Program-made: the position numbers and the translations under genes
The notes under the pieces: model-generated
What the model saw: the letters and a program-made list of their open reading frames with translations, nothing else
The model's database searches: none
What the model was told of the DNA's origin: nothing
Source of the DNA: Microbacterium sp. SORGH_AS_1204
GTDB taxonomy: Bacteria; Actinomycetota; Actinomycetes; Actinomycetales; Microbacteriaceae
Direction: 5' to 3'
DNA length: 64,000 nt
Assembly: GCF_030818935.1 (NCBI RefSeq)
Contig: NZ_JAUTBD010000001.1
Coordinates: 868,001 to 932,000, forward strand
In this document: piece after piece, positions 28,468-35,452 of the stretch
Numbering within the stretch: position 1 is the first letter of the stretch
Layout: each line of letters begins with the position of its first letter

Positions 28468-28851
28468 ATCCCCTCCGCATCCCGCACCCCCGCCGACCGC
28501 GCGACGACCGTTCGCGCGGTGCGTGCCGCCTCTCTCACGATCGCCGCGATCGGTGCCTCGATCACGACCGGGGCGCTCGGGCCGTGGTGGACGCCGGTGA
28601 TCCTGCTCGTCGCCACCGCCGGCGCCCTGTGGGTGACGTGGCGGGTCGGGGGCGCTCCCGTGGGGGCTCGCGCCGCTCTGCCGGTGCTCGTCGTCGTGGT
28701 GGCGCTGACCGCGGCGGCGATGCTCGGAATCGTGGGTGCGCTGCCGTCGGGCTGGACGTGGGCGGCGCTCGGCGCCTACGCCGTCGCGTGGGGCGAGTAC
28801 CTCGTCACGCAGACCATCGGCCGATCCCGCGGATCTGCGGCTGCGCGCTGA
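28468..28851 (+). CDS. small membrane protein with unusual start
   Basis: Hydrophobic protein of about 110-127 residues with three or four predicted helices (AASLTIAAIGASITTGALG, PVILLVATAGALWVTW, AALPVLVVVVALTAAAMLGIVG, WTWAALGAYAVAWGEYLV). No family assigned. The only good ribosome site, AAGGAG at 28456-28461, is followed after six bases by ATC (28468), not ATG or GTG; the next normal start is GTG at 28519, without a ribosome site, inside the first helix region. Either the gene uses a rare ATC start, or a base has changed or been misread. A TACGCT -10 box lies at 28430-28435. Confidence 0.6.
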   Translation: MPSASRTPADRATTVRAVRAASLTIAAIGASITTGALGPWWTPVILLVATAGALWVTWRVGGAPVGARAALPVLVVVVALTAAAMLGIVGALPSGWTWAALGAYAVAWGEYLVTQTIGRSRGSAAAR

Positions 28852-28854
28852 GCA

Positions 28855-29334
28855 TCATCGCCGCTCGAGGCACACGAGTCCTTCGCGGTCGTCCCACGAC
28901 GGGACCGGTGCGAAGCTGAGCCGCCGGTAGAGCCGGAGGGCGTCGCCGCGCCACTCCCACACCGACAGGCGGACGGGCGTGACGGCACCCTCGACCGCCG
29001 CGGCGATGAGAGCGGCTCCCACGCCCTTTCCGCGTGCGGTCGGCGTCGTCCAGAGGCGCGACACCTCCGTCGCATCCGGCGAGGTGGTGACGACGACGAT
29101 GCCGCAATCCTCCCCGTCGACCGCGGCGAGCAGCACACGTCGCCTGTCGAAGGCTGCAGCCGGGTCGGCGATCTCGCGCGCATAGTGCCCGGGGAGCGGG
29201 GCGTCCGCGGCGGCGAGTCCGCGCTCGGCCTTCTCGCTCTCCGTCTGACGCAGGTACGACGCGACGAGGGCGGAGACGACGTCCGCGTCGCGCGGGAAGA
29301 CCGCGGTGCGGACGGCCACGGCGCCGGGCGTCAC
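28855..29334 (-). CDS. GNAT-family N-acetyltransferase
   Basis: Acetyltransferase of 159 residues. The acetyl-CoA pyrophosphate loop is SRLWTTPTARGKGVGAALIAAAV (about 93-115), followed by PVRLSVWEWRGDALRLYRRLSFAPVPSW, the usual C-terminal strand and helix with the conserved tyrosine. Substrate unknown. The GTG start at 29334 overlaps the stop of a 49-residue membrane-protein gene by four bases (GTGA), so the two are probably translated together. Confidence 0.82.
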   Translation of the reverse strand: MTPGAVAVRTAVFPRDADVVSALVASYLRQTESEKAERGLAAADAPLPGHYAREIADPAAAFDRRRVLLAAVDGEDCGIVVVTTSPDATEVSRLWTTPTARGKGVGAALIAAAVEGAVTPVRLSVWEWRGDALRLYRRLSFAPVPSWDDREGLVCLERR

Positions 29335-29480
29335 GGCTGCGGCCCGTCGGTTTCACGACGGTCAGCGCGCGCGGCCGCGGCCATCTCGTCGCGAACGGCT
29401 TTGCGGACGACCCCGTACACGGCGTACAGCATGACGGCCGCGAGCGTGACGAGCAGAACGAGCTGTGTGATTACGTCCAT
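29331..29480 (-). CDS. 49-residue single-helix membrane protein
   Basis: Short open frame starting ATG at 29480 (MDVITQLVLLVTLAAVMLYA). It has one hydrophobic helix at about 3-26 followed by a charged cytoplasmic tail (VRKAVRDEMAAAARADRRET). Its GTGA overlap with the following acetyltransferase gene supports its being translated. The helix-plus-basic-tail form could anchor or regulate a partner; no family recognised. Confidence 0.55.
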   Translation of the reverse strand: MDVITQLVLLVTLAAVMLYAVYGVVRKAVRDEMAAAARADRRETDGPQP

Positions 29481-29531
29481 ACGACCAGGCTGTCATGCCG
29501 CAGCGGCGACTCCGAGAACGAGAAACGACAT

Positions 29532-29558
29532 CGGGATGCCGAAGGTCTCGGCATCCCG
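29532..29558 (-). terminator. hairpin after the LLM oxidoreductase gene
   Basis: Perfect 11-bp inverted repeat CGGGATGCCGA / TCGGCATCCCG with a 5-nt loop, 18 bases past the stop of the minus-strand LLM gene. On that strand a T-containing stretch follows. Confidence 0.6.
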
Positions 29559-29575
29559 AATCGACGGCGTCGTGA

Positions 29576-30610
29576 TCAGACGGTCGCGAGCGTCGATTGC
29601 CAGCCGAGCGCCGGTGCGACGTGCTTCGCGAAGTTCTCGACCAGCCGCAGGTTGAATTCGACGCCCATCTGCGACGGGATGGTCAGAAGCAGGGTGTCGG
29701 CGCTCATCACCGCGGCGTCGTTCTGCAGCTGTTCGACGAGCACGTCGGGGGTCGCCGCGTACGTCTTGCCGAAGGTCGATCGCATACCGTCGATGACGCC
29801 GATCTGGTCGCTGCCCGCCGACCCGCCGAAGTACAGCTCGTCTTCGGCGGTGACGATCGGGAAGATGCTGCGGCTGACCGAGGTGCGCGGCTCACCGGCG
29901 TGACCGGCCTCGCGCCAGGCGGCGCGGAACGCGTCGAGCTGCTGCGCCTGCAGGAGGTCGAAGGGCGTGCCGTCGGCCTCGGTGAGAAGCGTCGACGACA
30001 TGAGGTTGACGCCGATGCGGCCCGCCCACTCGGCGGTGGCCGTCGTGCCGGCGCCCCACCAGATGCGCTTGCGCAGGCCGGGGGAGTGCGGTTCGATCCG
30101 CTGCAGACCCGTGCCGCCGCCGAAGGGGCTCATCGGGTCGCGCTCCGCGAGGCCCTCACCGTCGATGGCGCGCAGGAACAGGTCGAAGTGCTCGCGCGCG
30201 ATGTCACCGCCGCGTGGGTCCTGCGACCCGGTGTAGCCGAACGCCTCGTAGCCGCGGACGACGGTCTCGGGTGAGCCGCGGCTGACGCCGAGCGCGAGCC
30301 GGTTGCCGCTGATGAGATCGACGGATGCCGCTTCCTCGGCCAGCATGAGGGGGTTCTCGTACCGCATGTCGATGACGCCGGTGCCCACCTCGATGCGGGT
30401 GGTGCGCGCCGCGATCGCGGCCAGGAGCGGCATGGGTGCCGCCTGTTGACGGGCGAAGTGGTGCACGCGGAACGAGATGCCGTTCACGCCGAGGTCGTCC
30501 ATGCCCTGCGCGAGGTCGATCGCTTGGAGCATGGAGTCGCCGGCGGAGAGGTGATGTCCGCCGCCGAGGGGGCCGTAGTGGCCGAACGAGAGAGTGCCGA
30601 ACGAGCGCAT
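29576..30610 (-). CDS. LLM-class flavin-dependent oxidoreductase
   Basis: Luciferase-like monooxygenase of 344 residues; uses reduced FMN (or F420) to oxidise an unknown substrate. It begins directly with the beta-strand SFGTLSFGHYGPLG and has DLGVNGISFRVHHFARQQAAPMPLLAAIAARTTRIEVGTGVI, the typical barrel strands with the HHF segment, then MLAEEAASVDLISGNRLALGVSRG. The C-terminus (DTLLLTIPSQMGVEFNLRLVENFAKHVAPAL) matches the family. It is monocistronic, with a terminator hairpin downstream, and divergent from the next gene. Confidence 0.87.
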   Translation of the reverse strand: MRSFGTLSFGHYGPLGGGHHLSAGDSMLQAIDLAQGMDDLGVNGISFRVHHFARQQAAPMPLLAAIAARTTRIEVGTGVIDMRYENPLMLAEEAASVDLISGNRLALGVSRGSPETVVRGYEAFGYTGSQDPRGGDIAREHFDLFLRAIDGEGLAERDPMSPFGGGTGLQRIEPHSPGLRKRIWWGAGTTATAEWAGRIGVNLMSSTLLTEADGTPFDLLQAQQLDAFRAAWREAGHAGEPRTSVSRSIFPIVTAEDELYFGGSAGSDQIGVIDGMRSTFGKTYAATPDVLVEQLQNDAAVMSADTLLLTIPSQMGVEFNLRLVENFAKHVAPALGWQSTLATV

Positions 30611-30699
30611 ATCGGGTGCAACGCGGCATCCGGCGATTCATTCCCGCGCATGCACCCGGCATGGCCCTGCGTCGCGCGGAGTGTGGAAGCATTCGAAGG

Positions 30700-31479
30700 G
30701 TGGACGATGGCGCACGGCGGGAACTCGAGACGCTCCGCGCGCGGGCGTACGGGCCCGATGCCGACATCGACACCGATCCGACCGCCGCCCAGCGCCTCCG
30801 CGAGCTGGAGGAACAGCAGCGGGAACGGCATTCGCTCCCCATCGCCGTGCGTCTTCCTGAAGCCGGCATCCGCGGTAGCGAATCGGATGCCCGGGTTCCG
30901 CTGGTGGATGCCGACGACCCGCTCGTCGACGCCGACGACCCGCTCGTCGACGCCGACGAGCCCCGCGAACGGCGGCCGCTCGTGCGCTCGAAACGGAACC
31001 TGTGGGCGTGGGCGATCTCGCTCGCCGTCGTCACCGCCCTGGCCAGTGCGGCGACCGCGCTCAGCCTGACGTTCGTGCCGGTGTCGAACTCGGTCGGGGC
31101 CCCGCAGGTGGGCACTCTCGAGCTCGATCCCGATGCCGAGACCCCCTCGGTGTTCGGCCAGCGCACCGGCCAGGAGCGGGCGTACCGGGACTTCTACGGC
31201 GTGACCGCTTTCGTGGGCTACGCGCAGACCGATGCGACCGAGAACCGCAACCCGTGCATCTATCTGCTCGACAGCGACGAGGTCGCGGCGAGTGACAGCA
31301 GCGGCATCCGGGGCAATTTCGTCTACGGCGGATGCGGTGCGGGCGTTTTTCCCGCGACCGTGCAGTTCGTGGTCGCAGAAGGGATGCCGGAGGCGTTCGT
31401 CGAGCGCTTCCCCGTGGGCAGCAGTGTGCAGTTCGTCTTCGACGGCGAGAACGTGGGCGTCTTCAGCGACCGGGGGTGA
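30700..31479 (+). CDS. membrane protein of unknown function with PLVDADD repeats
   Basis: Protein of about 259 residues. The N-terminal cytoplasmic part contains RRELETLRARAYGPDADIDTDPTAAQRLRELEEQQ, a charged region I associate with conserved hypothetical proteins of Microbacteriaceae. Then come three exact 7-residue units PLVDAD(D/E) encoded by 21-bp repeats (30898-30960), one transmembrane helix (WAWAISLAVVTALASAATALSL) and an extracytoplasmic C-terminal domain of about 130 residues with two cysteines. GTG at 30700 was preferred because the conserved region starts there and GAAGG lies close upstream; an ATG at 30661 is possible. The next gene is the helicase, 66 bases on. Confidence 0.68.
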   Translation: MDDGARRELETLRARAYGPDADIDTDPTAAQRLRELEEQQRERHSLPIAVRLPEAGIRGSESDARVPLVDADDPLVDADDPLVDADEPRERRPLVRSKRNLWAWAISLAVVTALASAATALSLTFVPVSNSVGAPQVGTLELDPDAETPSVFGQRTGQERAYRDFYGVTAFVGYAQTDATENRNPCIYLLDSDEVAASDSSGIRGNFVYGGCGAGVFPATVQFVVAEGMPEAFVERFPVGSSVQFVFDGENVGVFSDRG

Positions 31480-31545
31480 GGACGCCCGGGTGGTCCCTGA
31501 GCCCGCCGAAGCCACCGCCCGGCTCGCGGATGAGAGGGTTAGGGA

Positions 31546-34141
31546 GTGACCCCCCTTCTCGAGAACGTCCCCGTCGGCGCCGATCCGGATGCCGTGTACC
31601 TGGGCTTCGTCGAATGGGCGGCCTCTCGCGGGCTCACGCTCTACCCGGCGCAGGACGAGGCGATCATCGAGATCGTCTCGGGCGCGAACGTGATCCTGTC
31701 GACCCCGACCGGTACCGGCAAGTCGCTCGTCGCCGTGGCCGCGCACGCGGCATCCCTCGCCCGAGGCGGCCGCACCTATTACACGGCGCCGATCAAGGCG
31801 CTCGTGAGCGAGAAGTTCTTCGCGCTCGTCGACATCTTCGGCGCCGAGAACGTGGGGATGGTCACGGGTGACTCCTCCGTGAACGCCGACGCCCCGATCG
31901 TGTGCTGCACGGCCGAGATCCTGGCGAACCTCGCCCTGCGGCAGGGGGCGGATGCCGACGTCGACCAGGTCGTGATGGACGAGTTCCACTATTACGGCGA
32001 GGCCGACCGCGGATGGGCGTGGCAGGTGCCGCTGCTGCTGCTGACGCGGGCGCAGTTCATCCTCATGTCGGCGACCCTCGGCGACGTGACCGACATCGCC
32101 GACGACCTCTCCCGCCGCACGGGCCGACCGACCGCGCGGGTGACCGGCGTCGAGCGTCCCGTTCCGCTGCATTTCGAGTACGCGCGCACCCCCGTGCACG
32201 AGACCGTGCAGGAGTTGCTCGACACGAAGCAGGCGCCGATCTACGTCGTGCACTTCTCGCAGGCCGCCGCGATGGAGCGCGCGCAAGCACTGTCGTCGAT
32301 CCGCATCATCGGGCGCGAGCAGCGCGACGAGATCGCCGAGGCGATCGGCGGGTTCCGCTTCACCACCGGGTTCGGCAAGACGCTCTCGCGCTACGTGCGG
32401 GCGGGCATCGGCGTGCACCACGCGGGCATGCTGCCCCGTTACCGCCGGCTCGTCGAGACGCTCGCGCAGCGCGGGCTGCTGCGCGTCATCTGCGGCACCG
32501 ATACCCTCGGCGTCGGCATCAACGTGCCGATCCGCACGGTGCTCATGACGGCGCTGACCAAGTACGACGGCACGCGCATGCGCCAGCTCACGGCACGCGA
32601 GTTCCACCAGATCGCGGGCCGCGCCGGTCGAGCGGGATACGACACCGCGGGCACGGTCGTCGTGATGGCACCGGATCACGAGATCGAGAACGCGGCCCAA
32701 ATCCTCAAGGCCGGCGACGACCTCAAGAAGCAGAAGAAGATCGTGCGCAAGAAGGCGCCGCAGGGCTTCGTCAACTGGACCGAGCAGAGCTACGACCGCC
32801 TCGTCGCCGCGGAGCCCGAGCCGTTGACGCCGCAGATGAAGCTGAGCGCCGCGATGCTCATCAACGTCATCGCGCGCGGCGGCGACGTGTTCGGCAACGT
32901 CCGCTCGCTCGTCTTTGACAACCACGAGCCGCGCGCCCGCCAGTACGACCTCGCCCGCCGCGCTCTCGCGATCTTCCGCACCCTCGTGCAGGCCGGTGTG
33001 GTCGAGGTCGTCCCCCCACCGCGTGAGGGGTCAGATTTTGTCGCTTCGGAAGGGGGTCAGGCGACAAATTCTGACTCCTCACGCATCAGGCTCACCGTCG
33101 ACCTGCAGCCGAACTTCGCGCTCAACCAGCCGCTGTCGCCGTTCGCGCTCGCCGCGATCGAGATGCTCGACCCCGAGGTCGAACTCGGCAGGGGACCGTA
33201 TGCCACGCCCCCGGCGTCGTCGGTCGGCACGGGGCACTACGCGCTCGACGTCGTCAGCGTCATCGAGGCGACGCTCGATGACCCGCGCCCGATCCTGTCG
33301 CAGCAGCAGTTCCGCGCCCGCGGCGAGGCTGTCGCGGCGATGAAACGCGAGGGCATCGAGTACGACGAGCGCATGGAGCTGCTCGAGGAGATCACGTGGC
33401 CGAAGCCGCTCGACGAACTGCTCGCGCAGGCGTACGAGGTGTTCGCGTCGAGCCAGCCGTGGATCCGCGACTTCGAGCTGTCGCCCAAGTCGGTCGTACG
33501 CGACATGTTCGAGCAGGCGTGCTCGTTCGGCGAGTACGTGTCGCTGTACCAGCTCGCCCGCAGCGAGGGGCTCGTGCTGCGGTACCTCAGCGACGCGTAC
33601 CGCGCCATTCGCCAGACCGTGCCGGTCGATGCGCAGACGCCCGACCTGCTCGACCTCATCGCCTGGCTCGGCGAGCTCGTTCGGCAGGTCGACTCGAGCC
33701 TCGTCGACGAGTGGGAGCAGCTCATCAACCCGGCCGACGATCCGGACGCCCCCGTCGTCCCACCGGCGCCGCCGTCGATCCTCACCAACCGGCGCGCATT
33801 CGTCGTGCTCGTGCGCAACGAGATGTTCCGGCGCGTGCAGCTCGCGGCGCTGCAGAAGGACGATGAACTCGTCGAACTCGACCCCGACGTCGACTGGCCC
33901 GGGGTCCTCGACGGCTACTTCGACGAGCACGACACGATCGGCACCGGGGGAGGGGCGCGCTCCTCTGCGCTGGTCGCCATCGACGAGTCCGCCGCTGCCG
34001 ATGGGGTTGTGGCGGGTCGAGCAGACGATCGACGACCCCGCCGGTGACCACGATTGGCGCATCCGCGCGGAGGTCGACCTCGCCGCCTCCGAGGCGGAGG
34101 GAACGGCGATCGTGCGGGTGACCGAGGTGCTGCGGCTCTGA
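31546..34141 (+). CDS. DEAD/DEAH-box helicase with DUF3516-type C-terminus (apparent frameshift)
   Basis: Superfamily 2 helicase. Walker A is TPTGTGKS (53-60), the Walker B box is DEFH (from Asp145), motif III is SATLGD and motif VI QIAGRAGRAGYD. The long C-terminal region resembles the actinobacterial DUF3516 domain. The written frame ends at 34047 (833 residues) in unrelated sequence. If one G of the GGGG run at 34003-34006 is removed, the frame continues as LWRVEQTIDDPAGDHDWRIR to a stop at 34141 (864 residues), which looks like a proper family end. Residues about 492-513 are encoded by a palindromic insert. Probable role in RNA or DNA unwinding; exact substrate unknown. Confidence 0.85.
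33021..33084 (+). repeat. in-frame palindromic element inside the helicase gene
   Basis: Arms of 24 nt at 33021-33044 and 33061-33084 with two mismatches and a 16-nt loop. The element is translated as a polar, glycine/serine-rich stretch (GSDFVASEGGQATNSDSS) between helicase domains and keeps the frame open. Confidence 0.75.
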
Positions 34142-34257
34142 CTGCTGCTGCACCGCTTTGCATCGGGTGAAGTTATCCCCCCTATTCGCCGAAGTAGCGC
34201 GAGACGTGAGGAGAACGCTTACTGTCGATGGCATCGATCACGTCCGAAAGGAACGCT

Positions 34258-34593
34258 GTGGAAACTCTCCCACTCATCGCCACCGCCGTGGGCCTCGTCG
34301 TCTCGGTATCGACGACCGTCCTGGGCGGAACGAAGTGGCTGTTGCACCGCGTGGAGCAGCGGACGGACCAGCGGTTCGCGCAGGTCGATCAGCGGTTCGC
34401 TCAGGTCGATCAGCGGTTCGCGCAGGTCGATCAGCGGTTCGCGCAGGTCGATCAGCGATTCGCGCAGGTGGATCAGCGGTTCGCGCAGGTCGATCAACAG
34501 TTGCGGTCGGTCGCCGAGTCGGTGACGGAGCTGAAGATCGCCGTCGCGCGAATCGAGGGGCCCCACCCGCCCTTCCTCATCGCGCGCGGCTGA
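34258..34593 (+). CDS. membrane-anchored heptad-repeat (coiled-coil) protein
   Basis: Protein of 111 residues. One N-terminal transmembrane helix (LPLIATAVGLVVSVSTTVLGG) is followed by six perfect or near-perfect copies of the heptad RFAQVDQ and a final QLRSVAESVTELKIAVARIEG. The period of seven predicts a regular coiled-coil stalk, probably oligomeric. No family assigned; phage- and surface-type stalk proteins have similar repeats. GTG at 34258 is preceded by AAAGGA with a five-base gap; an ATG at 34228 lacks good spacing. The repeat length may vary between strains by slippage. Confidence 0.7.
   Translation: METLPLIATAVGLVVSVSTTVLGGTKWLLHRVEQRTDQRFAQVDQRFAQVDQRFAQVDQRFAQVDQRFAQVDQRFAQVDQQLRSVAESVTELKIAVARIEGPHPPFLIARG
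34369..34494 (+). repeat. six 21-bp tandem repeats encoding RFAQVDQ heptads
   Basis: Unit CAGCGGTTCGCGCAGGTCGA plus one base, six times in a row with three single-base changes. Near-identity at nucleotide level, including codon choice, indicates recent expansion or homogenisation. Confidence 0.9.
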
Positions 34594-34675
34594 CCCTCCG
34601 CGGCGGATGCCGCGGGCGACGCATGCCGCGGCTACGGGCCCCGGTGTCGAACGGAAGGCCCCGGTGCACGAACGA

Positions 34676-34707
34676 CGGATGCCGAGGCCCTGAGGCCCCG
34701 GCATCCG
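34676..34707. terminator. bidirectional hairpin between convergent genes
   Basis: Arms CGGATGCCGAGGCC and GGCCCCGGCATCCG, 14 bp with one mismatch and a CTGA loop, between the heptad-repeat gene and dps. Confidence 0.65.
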
Positions 34708-34723
34708 GTCGGTTCTCCGCGTG

Positions 34724-35284
34724 TTACGACTTGCGGGCGACGCGATTCTCCGCGCTGACCATCCACGACAGCTGCTCGAGGCGCTCGAGCACGCCGTGCA
34801 GGATGTCGGCGCTCGTGGGGTCTTCGTCGTCGACGTCATCGTGCACGTCGCGGACGGTGCCCACCGTGGCATCCAGGCGCTCGGTGATGAGGTCGATGAC
34901 CTCGGCGGTGTCGACCTCGCCCTGGGGGAACTCAGGGAGGGTCGTGGTCTCGGCGACCGTGTCGCTGCGGCCGTCAGGCAGTGCGTGCAGCGAACGCATG
35001 CGCTCGGCGACCTCGTCGCTGAACTCACGGGCGGCATCGATGATCTCGTCGAGCTGCAGGTGGGTGTCGCGGAAGTTCTTGCCGACGACGTTCCAGTGAG
35101 CCTGCTTGCCCTGGACCGACAGCTCGATCAGGTCGACGAGCACGGCCTGCAGGCTGTCGGTCAGCTTCTCCGACGCCTGGAAGCCCTTCTCGGCGTTCTG
35201 CTCGTCGGTGGTCTCGGGGCCGCTGCCGCCGCGGGCCGGGCGGCGACGGTTCTTGGTCGGGGCGTCCTTCGTGGTGGTGGACAT
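34724..35284 (-). CDS. dps: Dps/ferritin-like DNA-protection protein
   Basis: Ferritin-like protein of 186 residues expected to form dodecamers, oxidise and store iron, and shield DNA in stress. The ferroxidase residues are visible in GKQAHWNVVGKNFRDTHLQLDEIIDAAREFSDEVAER (His, Asp and Glu in Dps spacing). The first 35 residues are lysine/arginine-rich and disordered (STTTKDAPTKNRRRPARGG), a likely DNA-binding tail as in mycobacterial Dps. The ATG at 35284 has AAAGGA upstream. The promoter carries CAACCCC-N24-TAACGT, shared with other stress-type genes. It is divergent from the GH15 gene, which carries the same motif. Confidence 0.92.
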   Translation of the reverse strand: MSTTTKDAPTKNRRRPARGGSGPETTDEQNAEKGFQASEKLTDSLQAVLVDLIELSVQGKQAHWNVVGKNFRDTHLQLDEIIDAAREFSDEVAERMRSLHALPDGRSDTVAETTTLPEFPQGEVDTAEVIDLITERLDATVGTVRDVHDDVDDEDPTSADILHGVLERLEQLSWMVSAENRVARKS

Positions 35285-35314
35285 GCGCGTTCCTTTCACT
35301 CGCGGTCGATAGCG

Positions 35315-35351
35315 ACGTTAGGCGTGCGCCGACGGTGACCGGCGGGGGTTG
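35315..35351 (-). promoter_or_regulatory. CAACCCC-N24-TAACGT promoter of dps
   Basis: Reading the minus strand: CAACCCC at 35351-35345, 24 nt, TAACGT at 35320-35315. No recognisable -35 hexamer lies at the normal 17-bp distance. Confidence 0.6.
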
Positions 35352-35409
35352 CGAGGGCGACGACAGCGCGGTACCGAGTCGTCGCCGTAGCCGCTCGGCA
35401 TCCAAACGA

Positions 35410-35446
35410 CAACCCCGGCCTGACCGTCCGCCACCGTTCCTAGCGT
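35410..35446 (+). promoter_or_regulatory. CAACCCC-N24-TAGCGT promoter of the GH15 gene
   Basis: CAACCCC at 35410-35416, 24 nt, TAGCGT at 35441-35446, then six bases to GTG 35453 (leaderless). Same geometry as the divergent dps promoter. Confidence 0.6.
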
Positions 35447-35452
35447 GAACAC

